A stretch of DNA of 15,778 nucleotides, taken from the NCBI GenBank assembly GCA_002448445.1, contig DJYC01000054.1:1-15778 (forward strand), read 5' to 3'. The notes beneath the pieces were generated by a model. The model made no database searches, was not told the DNA's origin, and saw nothing but the letters and a program-made list of their open reading frames with translations. Below are positions 1 to 7,774 of the stretch, one piece after another; the first letter of the stretch is position 1, and the number at the start of each line of letters is the position of its first letter. Source of the DNA: Treponema sp. UBA6988 (GTDB taxonomy: Bacteria; Spirochaetota; Spirochaetia; Treponematales; Treponemataceae). Both the position numbers and the translations under genes were made by a program.

Positions 1-1161
1 CCATACAGCATCCTGTACGTCGTTCTTTACACCGCGGCCGTTTTTTACTTCGCGGATAATGCCGGATGCGTTTACGTCGCGTGTTTCAAGCGGGTGAATG
101 TATACTTCGCCGTCTTTGTTGATGAGCTTTGCGCCAAGTGAGCGAACCTTTTCTGTTACGAGCTTGCCCAAAATCTGTGTCGGGTATGCGGCACCAGTCG
201 GGTGGTACTGGAGTGAATCCTGGTACAAAAGCTTTGCGCCTGCGCGGTATGCCAATACAAGACCGTCTGCGGTTGCACCGTAGTGGTTTGACGTTGGGAA
301 TCCCTGGTAGTGCATGCGTCCGGCTCCACCAGTTGCGATGATTACAACCTTTGCCTTTGCAATGCGGACTTCGTTTGTTTCCATGTTAAGGAGAACTGCA
401 CCTGCTGCCTCGCCCTTGCTGTTCTTGATGAGTTCAATTGCAGATGTGAAGTCTACGACTGTAATGCTGTCCTTGCGGTTAAATGTCTCGTCGCGCAAAG
501 TACGCATGATTTCTGCACCGGAATAGTCCTTGCATGCGTGCATTCTCTTTCTTGAAGTTCCACCACCGTGGGTTGTAACCATAGTGCCGTCTGCATCCTT
601 GTCAAATTCAACGCCAAGGTCATTGAGCCACTTGATTACAGATGGAGCCTTGTTTACAAGTGTGTATACAAGCTCAGGCTTTCCGTCAAAGTGTCCGCCG
701 CCGAATGCGTCAAGATAGTGCTGGGCAGGGGAGTCGTTTGGCTTGTCTGCAGCCTGGATTCCGCCTTCTGCCATCATTGTGTTTGCATCGCCAACACGGA
801 GCTTTGTAACAAGAAGAACCTTTGCTCCTGCTTCGCTTGCCATGATTGCAGCTGAAGTTCCTGCTCCACCGCCACCGATTACGAGAACGTCTGCCTCGTA
901 GTCTACGTGGTCAAGGTTTACCTTGTCAGGTTCAATGCGCGGTTTTGCCTGGAGCATGTCTGCAAGCTCGTGGGGAGCCTTCTGACCCTTGTTGGGGCCA
1001 ATCTTGAGTTCCTCAAACTGGCTTGCAATGCGGTCCGGGTGGTATTCCTTGAGCAGCTGGTCTTTTTCGTCTGCTGTAAGGCGCGCATGTTCAAATTTTA
1101 AGTTTGCATCACGTTTTTCCGCAACAATCTTTGCGGCTTCGTCTAAATAGTTACCATACAT
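1..1161 (-). CDS. frdA: Fumarate reductase/succinate dehydrogenase-type flavoprotein subunit (C-terminus beyond window)
   Basis: This is the FAD subunit that interconverts fumarate and succinate; only the first 387 codons are inside the window. The start ATG at 1161 has AAGGAG eight bases upstream. Residues 1-90 form a charged extension before the FAD fold. The dinucleotide-binding loop GGGGAG is at 96-101, AEGGIQA at 131-137, and HGGGTSRKR at 198-206. HPTG at 320-323 and the TEKVR segment ending at R340 align with the substrate-site His and the proton-donor Arg of the FrdA/FccA family. Where bacterial SdhA/FrdA carry the His that binds FAD covalently (S-H-T before the QGG/EGG motif), this protein has Asn127, so FAD is probably bound non-covalently. 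It lies 46 bp after the Fe-S subunit gene at the end of the hdr-flx cluster. The direction is inferred from context to be fumarate reduction. A membrane anchor gene could still lie left of the window. Confidence 0.93.
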   Translation of the reverse strand, partial: MYGNYLDEAAKIVAEKRDANLKFEHARLTADEKDQLLKEYHPDRIASQFEELKIGPNKGQKAPHELADMLQAKPRIEPDKVNLDHVDYEADVLVIGGGGAGTSAAIMASEAGAKVLLVTKLRVGDANTMMAEGGIQAADKPNDSPAQHYLDAFGGGHFDGKPELVYTLVNKAPSVIKWLNDLGVEFDKDADGTMVTTHGGGTSRKRMHACKDYSGAEIMRTLRDETFNRKDSITVVDFTSAIELIKNSKGEAAGAVLLNMETNEVRIAKAKVVIIATGGAGRMHYQGFPTSNHYGATADGLVLAYRAGAKLLYQDSLQYHPTGAAYPTQILGKLVTEKVRSLGAKLINKDGEVYIHPLETRDVNASGIIREVKNGRGVKNDVQDAVW

Positions 1162-1207
1162 AATATTTTCTCCTTAGGAAGCGTCTGGGACGGTACGTCA
1201 TGGGACG

Positions 1208-1891
1208 TTATTTTTCAATATCTCTCGTGTTATACAGTTCCTTGATTTTGTCCAAAGGATGGCTCATCATTGTCTGGATGGCTTCCTCGCACTTGCCTTC
1301 TTCAATTTCCTTTACGCGGTCAATAAGGTGCTGTGACTGTGGCTGCAAGTACTTTCCGTTCAAGCGGCGGGCAAGCTCTGCAACCTGAGGGTGGCTAATT
1401 CCTGCTGGACATCTGCTTGAGCAGCATCCGCACATTACGCAGTCAAAGGAAAGCTCTGCGCACTTTTCAAAGTCACCGCGCTGGGCGTAAGCAATGTACT
1501 GCATTACGTTGAGGCTCTGTGTACATGCCCTTGTACAGGCGTTGCATCCTACGCAAGAGTAGATTTCTGGGTAGAGCTGCATCATAACTGCCTGTTCAGG
1601 CTTAATCTTGTTGATGTCGTAAGTCTGCTTTACGAGAGGGAAGAAAGGAAGTGTTGCAATGTACATTCCCTGTTCAACCTTTGTAGAGCAGGCAAGTCCT
1701 GTGTAGAGCTGGTTTGAGCCTTCAATCCTATAGATTGTTGCACAGGCTCCGCAGAAACCGTTGCGGCATCCGCAGCCTCTCTTGAGCTGGTAGCCTGCAT
1801 ATTCCATGGCATTCATTATTGTAAGTTCTGCCGGAACATCATATTTTTTGCCAAAAATGTAAATGGTAGCCATTTCTTTGTTTTCAGCCAT
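1208..1891 (-). CDS. frdB: Fumarate reductase/succinate dehydrogenase-type iron-sulfur subunit
   Basis: A 227-residue electron-transfer subunit that should pass electrons to the flavoprotein encoded next to it. The start at 1891 (MAENKEM) has CGGAG eight bases upstream; a longer reading up to 1972 lacks such a site and adds 27 unconserved-looking residues. A plant-type [2Fe-2S] site is formed by C42-x4-C47-x2-C50-x17-C68. Two complete C-x2-C-x2-C-x3-C motifs follow at C113/116/119/123 and C151/154/157/161. Typical SdhB/FrdB bind one [2Fe-2S], one [4Fe-4S] and one [3Fe-4S] cluster, the last next to the quinone. Here the third site keeps all four Cys, which argues against ordinary quinone coupling. 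The N-terminal layout resembles TfrB of methanogen thiol:fumarate reductase, but the HdrB-like C-terminal domain of TfrB is missing; separate HdrB and HdrC are encoded upstream in the same cluster. Confidence 0.92.
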   Translation of the reverse strand: MAENKEMATIYIFGKKYDVPAELTIMNAMEYAGYQLKRGCGCRNGFCGACATIYRIEGSNQLYTGLACSTKVEQGMYIATLPFFPLVKQTYDINKIKPEQAVMMQLYPEIYSCVGCNACTRACTQSLNVMQYIAYAQRGDFEKCAELSFDCVMCGCCSSRCPAGISHPQVAELARRLNGKYLQPQSQHLIDRVKEIEEGKCEEAIQTMMSHPLDKIKELYNTRDIEK

Positions 1892-1930
1892 TTGTTTTAC
1901 TCCGTAAAAAAAATTAATGGTTAAACGAAA

Positions 1931-1970
1931 GGTGAACAGGCTGAACAAAAGCGCCCGGCCCTTGTTCACC
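1931..1970 (-). promoter_or_regulatory. Stem-loop with two competing pairings between flxA and frdB
   Basis: The 89-bp gap between flxA and frdB contains GGTGAACA pairing with TGTTCACC (8 bp, 24-nt loop), followed on the minus strand by TTTCGTTT. The same 5' arm can instead pair through TGAACAA with a nearer TTGTTCA. It could act as a partial terminator, a processing site or an attenuator. Function is inferred from sequence only. Confidence 0.4.
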
Positions 1971-1980
1971 ATCCATTGTA

Positions 1981-2811
1981 CTAGTATTCGCCAGGAAGTT
2001 CAGCCAGCTGTGTAAAGCTGAATACAGGACCGTCCTTGCAAACAAACTTGTTTCCTACGTTGCATCTTCCGCACTTGCCGATTCCGCACTTCATGCGCAT
2101 TTCGAGCGTAGTGAATACGTTTTCGTCCTTGAAGCCAAGCTTCTTGAGGGCATCGAGCGAAAGGTGGATAAGGATTGGCGGGCCGCACATGATTACCGTC
2201 ATGCTTGGATCCGGATTCATTTCCGTAACGTAAGGAGGAACGAATCCTACGTGTCCGTCCCAGTCATCCTGTGCACGGTCAATCGTAAGGTTAAGGTCTA
2301 GGTTTGGTGCGTGTGCCCATTCTTCCTGCAGCTGCTTAAGGAAAACAAGATCCTGCTTGCTGCGGCTTCCGTAGATTACCTGGATGCGGCCATAGTCTGA
2401 GCGGTGTGCAAGCATGTAGTCAACAACAGAGTGAACCGGTGCAAGACCAATACCACCTGCGATTACAAGGATGTCCTTTCCCTTGAAAGTTGTGTCTACA
2501 GGGAATCCGTTTCCGATTGGACCGCGGATTGCTATCTGCTGACCAGGCTGTGCGTTATGAAGCCATGTGGTTACGCAACCGCACTTCTTTATTGAAAACT
2601 GCATGTATTCCTGCACGGTCGGTGAAGATGTGATAGAAATCATACTTTCGCCAACACCTGGAACAATCAGCATGGCGCACTGACCAGGCTTGTGCTCAAA
2701 GAGCTTTTTTCCGTCCAAGCCGACTACGCGGAATGACTTTACGTCTGGCGTTTCGTCAAACATTTCTTTGATTACACCCACGTAAGGAATGAATGATTCG
2801 TTTGATTCCAT
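1981..2811 (-). CDS. flxA: FlxA: FAD/NAD-binding oxidoreductase subunit of the Flx-Hdr complex
   Basis: A 276-residue ferredoxin-reductase-fold protein, likely the subunit that oxidises NADH for the Flx-Hdr complex in the cytoplasm. The FAD domain occupies about residues 1-105 (KPGQCAM at 41-47, RGPIGNGFP at 96-104). The nucleotide domain begins with GGIGLAP at 119-125 and ends around CGPP at 209-212. A C-terminal [2Fe-2S] site is C242-x4-C247-x2-C250-x7-C258, as in the PyrK/hydrogenase-gamma family. The start codon overlaps the flxB stop (TAATG, one shared base), so translation is probably coupled. The call as FlxA rather than a stand-alone hydrogenase gamma subunit rests on the neighbouring flxD and hdrA genes. 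NADH rather than NADPH use is assumed from characterised FlxABCD-HdrABC systems. Confidence 0.92.
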   Translation of the reverse strand: MESNESFIPYVGVIKEMFDETPDVKSFRVVGLDGKKLFEHKPGQCAMLIVPGVGESMISITSSPTVQEYMQFSIKKCGCVTTWLHNAQPGQQIAIRGPIGNGFPVDTTFKGKDILVIAGGIGLAPVHSVVDYMLAHRSDYGRIQVIYGSRSKQDLVFLKQLQEEWAHAPNLDLNLTIDRAQDDWDGHVGFVPPYVTEMNPDPSMTVIMCGPPILIHLSLDALKKLGFKDENVFTTLEMRMKCGIGKCGRCNVGNKFVCKDGPVFSFTQLAELPGEY

Positions 2812-3863
2812 TATTTTGCGCCTCCTTCCGCATTGTCCTGTGGCAGTTCATTGTATGCCTTGATTACCTTTACCACGTTCATGTGGATTGGGCAACTTTC
2901 AAGGCAGCGTCCGCATCCTACGCAAGAGAATACGTCGTTGTGGGCCATGGGGTAGTAGACGAGCTTGTGCATGAACCTCTGCCTGAACCTTTCTTTCTGG
3001 GTAAGGCGTGGGTTTGCAGCGGCCATCTGGGTAAAGTCTGAATACATACAGGAGTCCCAGCACCTTGACTGCTTGATTCCGCCGTTGGACTTAAAGTCGC
3101 GTACGTCAAAGCACATACAGGTTGGGCAGATGTAGGTACATGTTCCGCATCCAAGACAAGTCTGTGAAAGGTCAGCCCAAATCTTTGAGTTGAAGATTTT
3201 CATCATGTCCTTGCCCTGCCACTTGCTCAGGTCAATGTGGGCGAACGGAAGCTTTTCTACTTTTGCCTTGATTGAATCCTCTTCCTTCTTGACTTCTGAA
3301 TCATTTTCTTCTGTCAAGAGGCTCTTTACCTTTTCAATGAACTTCTCTCCCTTTGGAGTGTTTGCGCGGAAGAAGAATTTTCCTCCTGCAAGCCATGAAG
3401 TTACGTCTCCGGCTGGATTCCATGCTTCAAGTCCGTAAGCTGAGCAGAAGCAGGTCTGGGCAGGATCCGTACATGCAAGGGTTACGACAGTTGCATGGTC
3501 ACGGCGGTTCTTGTAGTAGGAGTCAACTGGAGTCATCTTAAGGTAAACTTCGTCGATTATGTCAAAGCCTTTCGCGTCACAGGCGCGTACACCGAAGATT
3601 ACAAAGTCCTGCAAATCCTTGCGGGGGTCTTCGATTTCTACGGTCTGGCCGTTCATCTTGTAGTTAACAAGATTTTCTGTCTTTGGGAAGAAGAAGTCCT
3701 TTGCGCTTCTTACTGTTTTTAATGCAGAAGAAAGCTTTACGCCTTTTTCCCACTTTGCAAAGTCTGCCTTGCCCGATTTGTTGTCTACGGGAAGGTAGAG
3801 CTCTTCTTTTGTTCCCAGAAGTTCAAAGAGGCTGTCTATTTTTTCACTTGAAATTGAAAGCAT
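2811..3863 (-). CDS. flxB: FlxB: ferredoxin-type Fe-S electron-transfer subunit
   Basis: A 350-residue cytoplasmic Fe-S protein resembling sulfhydrogenase beta subunits and the FlxB/FlxC proteins of FlxABCD-HdrABC clusters. The N-terminal half carries FGVRACD (90-96) and isolated cysteines C131, C138 and C140. The C-terminal half has two [4Fe-4S] motifs, C236/239/242/246 and C314/317/320/324. It probably relays electrons from the FlxA flavin towards FlxD and HdrA. Its start overlaps the flxC stop by one base (TAATG) and its stop overlaps the flxA start the same way, which points to a tightly coupled stoichiometric unit. The assignment as B rather than C follows gene order relative to flxA; family membership is firmer than the letter. 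Confidence 0.85.
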   Translation of the reverse strand: MLSISSEKIDSLFELLGTKEELYLPVDNKSGKADFAKWEKGVKLSSALKTVRSAKDFFFPKTENLVNYKMNGQTVEIEDPRKDLQDFVIFGVRACDAKGFDIIDEVYLKMTPVDSYYKNRRDHATVVTLACTDPAQTCFCSAYGLEAWNPAGDVTSWLAGGKFFFRANTPKGEKFIEKVKSLLTEENDSEVKKEEDSIKAKVEKLPFAHIDLSKWQGKDMMKIFNSKIWADLSQTCLGCGTCTYICPTCMCFDVRDFKSNGGIKQSRCWDSCMYSDFTQMAAANPRLTQKERFRQRFMHKLVYYPMAHNDVFSCVGCGRCLESCPIHMNVVKVIKAYNELPQDNAEGGAK

Positions 3864-4849
3864 TATTTACCTCCATGAGCTGCATTGTCGCGTTCATATA
3901 CGATGCTTGTTTCAGCATCTTTTGCAGTGTCGTATGTTAGCATTGGCGGCTTTGTTTCCATGTCGCTTCCTGCAATATACGGTCCGTAAATCTCGTTAAT
4001 GTCTTTTGCAAACTTGCGGTTAATCAAGTGGAGCGGAATGTGCTGCGGGCATACGCGTGAACATTCACCGCAGTCCGTGCAGCGTCCGGCTACGTGCCAT
4101 GCGCGGATGATGTGGTAAAGGTTTTCTTCGAATGAGTTTGCGGCAACCTTCTGCGATGTATACAGATTGTTGTTGTCGAAGACACATTTTTCACATGTAC
4201 ATGCTGGACATGCGTCGCGGCAAGCATTGCACCTAATGCAGCGGGAGAACTGGTCGCGCCAGAAGTCAAAGCGTTCTTCTTCGCTCATTGCCTCAAGTTT
4301 AGCAACTTCGTCAAAGCGTCCGCTTTCAAGAAGGTCTCCGTCTTCTCCGATCAGCTCATCGAAGGTAACGTGCTTCTTGCTTTTGCAGTTTGTGCAGCGT
4401 TCAGCTTCTTTTCCAGACTCAGGGTCTGCCATTGCATTGCAAGGTACACCAACTACGTAGACATCGTCCCTGTTTATGCGGTTTTCCTTGAGCAGTTCCG
4501 TAAAGCTATAGGTGTCGCATGGCTTAAGGAATACGAGTACCATTTCCTGGGGAATTGGCGCGTCTTGAGCGTTAGGGTCACGCTGCTTTGCCATTACGTT
4601 GTTTGTTCTTGTGGTAGACTTTGCAATTTCAATTTCTCTTGTGATTTTTACAAGGTACTTTGAAAGGTTTGCACCGCACCACTGGTTGTATACGAAATTC
4701 TTTTCAATGTCGCCGGCATCGGTGAACACACCCGGAGTTACGTCATAGTCAAAGAGGCCACGCCTCCAGCCCACAACACGCTTGACTTTTCCGGATGCAA
4801 GGAGTTCCTTTGCCTTTGACACAAGTTCTTTTGTTAAATCTTCTTGCAT
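3863..4849 (-). CDS. flxC: FlxC: second ferredoxin-type Fe-S subunit of the Flx complex
   Basis: A 328-residue Fe-S protein of the 4Fe-4S dicluster type, with an N-terminal half reminiscent of F420-hydrogenase beta-like proteins (FLKPCD at 107-112, GVPC at 134-137, C152-x2-C155). Two [4Fe-4S] motifs follow, C204/207/210/214 and C257/260/263/267; extra cysteines C217, C219 and C222 directly after the first could ligate another cluster. The start at 4849 (MQEDLTK) has TTGGAGG seven bases upstream and overlaps the 3' end of flxD by 16 bases. The open frame runs further upstream to 4951, but those codons lie inside flxD and lack a ribosome site. Role: electron relay between FlxA/FlxB and FlxD, inferred from the characterised gene cluster family. 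Confidence 0.85.
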   Translation of the reverse strand: MQEDLTKELVSKAKELLASGKVKRVVGWRRGLFDYDVTPGVFTDAGDIEKNFVYNQWCGANLSKYLVKITREIEIAKSTTRTNNVMAKQRDPNAQDAPIPQEMVLVFLKPCDTYSFTELLKENRINRDDVYVVGVPCNAMADPESGKEAERCTNCKSKKHVTFDELIGEDGDLLESGRFDEVAKLEAMSEEERFDFWRDQFSRCIRCNACRDACPACTCEKCVFDNNNLYTSQKVAANSFEENLYHIIRAWHVAGRCTDCGECSRVCPQHIPLHLINRKFAKDINEIYGPYIAGSDMETKPPMLTYDTAKDAETSIVYERDNAAHGGK

Positions 4850-5298
4850 CTTAAGTCCTCCAAGCGTTTGTTTTCGCCGAGTTCCGTAATCTGCTTTACG
4901 AATGAATTCATGATTCCTGCAAAGCGTACGCCTTCTGCGGCTGAGCACCATTCAACCCTTGTGCGTTCCTTTTCTATACCGAGGTAATTCAGCATGGAGA
5001 AAAGGAGGGTCATGCGGCGGCGGGCAAAGTAGTTGCCGCTTGTGTAGTGGCAGTCTCCCGGGTGGCATCCGCAGAGGATTACTCCGTCGGCACCCCTCTG
5101 GAATGCGCGCAGAACGAACATTGGATTCAGACGGCAGGAGCAGGGGATGCGGATAATTTTTACGTTGGTGGGGTAGTCCAGACGGTTGTTTCCCGCAAGG
5201 TCAGCCCCGGCGTAGGAACACCAGTTGCAGCAGAAGGCCACAATCTTGGGTACCCACTGTTTATTTTCAGTATTTGTTGTTTCTTCGCTCATAAGCAT
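4834..5298 (-). CDS. flxD: FlxD: MvhD-family [2Fe-2S] linker subunit
   Basis: A 154-residue MvhD/FlxD-family protein. In methanogens MvhD docks the hydrogenase onto HdrA; in bacteria FlxD is thought to dock the NADH-oxidising Flx unit. Family hallmarks are CCNWCSYAGADLAG (23-36), CSC (53-55), CGCHPGDCHY (76-85) and EWCSAAEG (116-123); the repeated cysteines suit a [2Fe-2S] cluster. It sits directly between hdrA and flxC, which fits its bridging role. Neither possible start (ATG at 5298 or ATG at 5292, MSEETT) has a clear Shine-Dalgarno sequence, unlike its neighbours, and a stem-loop lies just upstream. The choice between the two starts is open. Confidence 0.92.
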   Translation of the reverse strand: MLMSEETTNTENKQWVPKIVAFCCNWCSYAGADLAGNNRLDYPTNVKIIRIPCSCRLNPMFVLRAFQRGADGVILCGCHPGDCHYTSGNYFARRRMTLLFSMLNYLGIEKERTRVEWCSAAEGVRFAGIMNSFVKQITELGENKRLEDLRCKKI

Positions 5299-5324
5299 TT
5301 TGCGCTTTTAGCAAACAGCGTATT

Positions 5325-5344
5325 TACTTGCATTACGGCAAGTA
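5325..5344 (-). promoter_or_regulatory. Stem-loop between hdrA and flxD
   Basis: A perfect 7-bp inverted repeat, TACTTGC / GCAAGTA with a 6-nt loop, lies in the 57-bp gap between the hdrA stop and the flxD start. No T-tract follows, so it is not a typical terminator. It may be an mRNA processing or stability element. Confidence 0.3.
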
Positions 5345-5355
5345 TCTGCTGCCTG

Positions 5356-7368
5356 CTAGTTTACCGCGTCTACCTCCGCTAAGATTTGATTGTTGCTGAA
5401 TCCAAACAGGTCCATTGCACCTGAAGGACAGGCTACGGTACAAGCACCACATCCCTGGCACATTGCTGTGTTTACCTGGGAAACATGGCGGGTAATCGTA
5501 GTGCGGTTTGGTCCGCGGAAGTCCTTGTCCACATAAGATATTGCGCCGTAAGGACAGACGTTTGCACACTGACCGCATCCGTTACACATGTTTTCGTCCG
5601 GGTGGGCGGTGCAAGGATTGTTCTGCAACTTGTCTTTGATAAGAAGAGTAATTGCTTTTGCGGCGGCACCAGAAGACTGGGCTACAGTTTCTGGAATATC
5701 TTTTGGTCCAAGACATGCGCCTGCAAGGAAGATACCGGCTGTAGGGCTTTCAACAGGGCGGAGCTTAACGTGGGCTTCAAGGAAGAAGTCGTTGTTGTCC
5801 ATTGATGTTGTAAGCATTGTTGCAAGCGGACGGGCGCTCTTGTTTGCTTCGAGGGAACCAGCAAGAACAACCATGTCTGCCTTTATGTGGAGCTGGCGGT
5901 TAAGGATAAGGTCGCTTCCCTGAACGTCAAGAGTTCCGTCAGAAAGAGGAGTTACCTTTCCAACCATACCCTTGATGTAGTGAACCCCGTACTGTTCAAC
6001 TGCACGGCGGTAGAATTCATCAAATGCCTTTCCTGGGGTACGAACGTCTATATAGAATACATAGCATTCTGTATCCGGGTAGTGGTCGCGGGTAAGAATT
6101 GCCTGCTTTGCGGTGTACATGCAGCATACCTTTGAGCAGTATTCATTTCCCTTTGTTGCGTTTGCAGAACAGCGGCTGCCTACGCACTGTACGAATACAA
6201 TCTTCTTTGGCGGCTTACCGTCTGAAGGGCGGAGCAATACGCCGCTTGTAGGACCGGAAGCATTGCAGAGACGCTCAAATTCAAGAGAAGAAACGACGTC
6301 CTTGCTCTGATTGTATGCAAATTCATCGTAGGGCTTAAGGTCAATCATGTCGTAGCCGGTTGCAACTACAATGGCACCGTACTTTTCCTGAATGACTTCG
6401 TCCTTTGCGTTAAAGTTGATTGCACCTGCACCGCAAGTCTTTTCGCACATTCCGCAGACATTGTCCTTGCCGTTCTTCATAGCCTTAAGGTGAAGACAGT
6501 AGTTTGCGTCAATAGTAGCAATCTTTGGAACTGCCTGTGCAAACGGAATGTAAACAGCAGTCTTGTTGTTCAGGTTAAAGTTAAAGTCGTTGGGGACTTT
6601 CTTCATTGGGCACTTTTCTGTACATTCACCGCAGCCTGTACACTTTGCTTCGTCAACATAGCGGGCATGGCGCAGAATGTCTACGGTAAAGTTTCCGATG
6701 TAGCCTGTTACCTTTGAGACTTCGCTGTAGCTTAAAATGCGGATGTTCTTGTTCTGTCCAACTTCCGTCATACGCGGTGTTACGATACATGACGCGCAGT
6801 CCAAAGTTGGGAAGGTCTTGTCAAGCTGTGCCATCTTTCCGCCAACGGTAGGCTTGCGCTCAACAAGGTCAACCGGGAATCCGGCTTCCGCAATGTCGAG
6901 TGCTGCAGTAATACCTGCAATGCCGCCTCCGATTACGAGGGCACGCTTTGTCATAGGAGTTTCGCCAGGTGTAAGGGGAGTGTCAAGTATTGTCTTGGCA
7001 ACGGCAGCCTTACCCAAAGCAATAGCCTTTTCCGTGGCAAGAGCCATGTCTTTTGTAACCCATGAGTCCTGTTCGCGGATGTTGGCAACTTCCACTTTGT
7101 ATGGGTTAAGTCCAGCTCTTTCTGCGCAACCGCGGAATGTCTTTTCGTGCATGCGTGGTGAGCAGGAGCATAGGACTACGCCCGTAAGATGATCGTTTTT
7201 AATGTGGTCTTCTATCATCTGCTGGCCGGCTGAAGAACACATATATGTGTAGTGGGTAGAGAAGACTACTTCTGGAATTTTTCCAAGTTCTTCTGCAACC
7301 TTTGCTACGTCAACCGTGCCTGCTATATTTGTGCCGCAGTGGCACACGAAAACACCAATTCTTTCCAT
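5356..7368 (-). CDS. hdrA: HdrA: flavin-based electron-bifurcating subunit of heterodisulfide reductase-like complex
   Basis: HdrA (670 residues) carries the FAD at which an electron pair is split between a high-potential path (HdrC/HdrB) and a low-potential ferredoxin. The start ATG at 7368 has AGGAG six bases upstream. The N-terminal domain has the C9-x-C11, C44 and C67-x-C69 cysteines typical of full HdrA. The FAD loop GGGIAG is at 147-152, followed by C191-x2-C194, a [4Fe-4S] set at C243/246/249/253, and an insert with C291, C305, C308 and C312. Two C-terminal ferredoxin motifs lie at C595/598/601/605 and C637/640/643/647. The family-typical tail ends in NNQILAEV. The domain set appears complete. 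It starts 10 bp after hdrC; flxD follows after 57 bp. Confidence 0.97.
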   Translation of the reverse strand: MERIGVFVCHCGTNIAGTVDVAKVAEELGKIPEVVFSTHYTYMCSSAGQQMIEDHIKNDHLTGVVLCSCSPRMHEKTFRGCAERAGLNPYKVEVANIREQDSWVTKDMALATEKAIALGKAAVAKTILDTPLTPGETPMTKRALVIGGGIAGITAALDIAEAGFPVDLVERKPTVGGKMAQLDKTFPTLDCASCIVTPRMTEVGQNKNIRILSYSEVSKVTGYIGNFTVDILRHARYVDEAKCTGCGECTEKCPMKKVPNDFNFNLNNKTAVYIPFAQAVPKIATIDANYCLHLKAMKNGKDNVCGMCEKTCGAGAINFNAKDEVIQEKYGAIVVATGYDMIDLKPYDEFAYNQSKDVVSSLEFERLCNASGPTSGVLLRPSDGKPPKKIVFVQCVGSRCSANATKGNEYCSKVCCMYTAKQAILTRDHYPDTECYVFYIDVRTPGKAFDEFYRRAVEQYGVHYIKGMVGKVTPLSDGTLDVQGSDLILNRQLHIKADMVVLAGSLEANKSARPLATMLTTSMDNNDFFLEAHVKLRPVESPTAGIFLAGACLGPKDIPETVAQSSGAAAKAITLLIKDKLQNNPCTAHPDENMCNGCGQCANVCPYGAISYVDKDFRGPNRTTITRHVSQVNTAMCQGCGACTVACPSGAMDLFGFSNNQILAEVDAVN

Positions 7369-7378
7369 ATACCACTCC

Positions 7379-7774
7379 TTATTTCTTGTACTTTCTGAAT
7401 GCGCTTACAATGGCCTGCTGTGGCATGTCGTCGTCAAGGGCAGCCGGTACATCCTCTGGATTCAGATGGAATGGACCCCTCTGGCGCTCAACATACATGC
7501 GTACTGCTTCTATGAGCTTTGCCGGTTCAACCTGACGCGGGCAGCGTTCAAGACATGCAAAGCAAGAAAGGCATTTGTAAATTGACTTGGACTGCAAGAG
7601 CTTTTCAATCTCGCCGTTTTCAACCATCTGCACAAACTGGTGCGGGTGATATTCCATCTCATCATAATTAGGGCATGTGCCTGAACACTTGCCGCAAATC
7701 ATGCAGCTTTTTGGATTTACACCGCTGATTGAAAGAATCTGGGCCTTTGCTTCTTCAATTTCACTCTTAAGCAT
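7379..7774 (-). CDS. hdrC: HdrC: two-cluster ferredoxin-like subunit
   Basis: A 131-residue HdrC that carries electrons from HdrA to HdrB. Two [4Fe-4S] motifs are visible, C24/27/30/34 (CMICGKCSGTC) and C68/71/74/78 (CLSCFACLERC). The length is that of a separate cytoplasmic HdrC rather than a membrane HdrDE-type fusion; no transmembrane segment is present. The start overlaps the hdrB stop by eight bases and AAGGAGG lies inside the end of hdrB, so the two are probably co-translated. Confidence 0.95.
   Translation of the reverse strand: MLKSEIEEAKAQILSISGVNPKSCMICGKCSGTCPNYDEMEYHPHQFVQMVENGEIEKLLQSKSIYKCLSCFACLERCPRQVEPAKLIEAVRMYVERQRGPFHLNPEDVPAALDDDMPQQAIVSAFRKYKK

Noticed and set aside
1892..1972. 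Longer N-terminus for frdB (start at 1972)
   Set aside because: The extra 27 residues are encoded across the intergenic stem-loop and lack a ribosome site, while the start at 1891 has CGGAG at ideal spacing.
6737..7192. Open frame of about 150 codons on the plus strand
   Set aside because: It lies entirely inside hdrA on the opposite strand, has low-complexity composition and no recognisable motif; hdrA is certain here.
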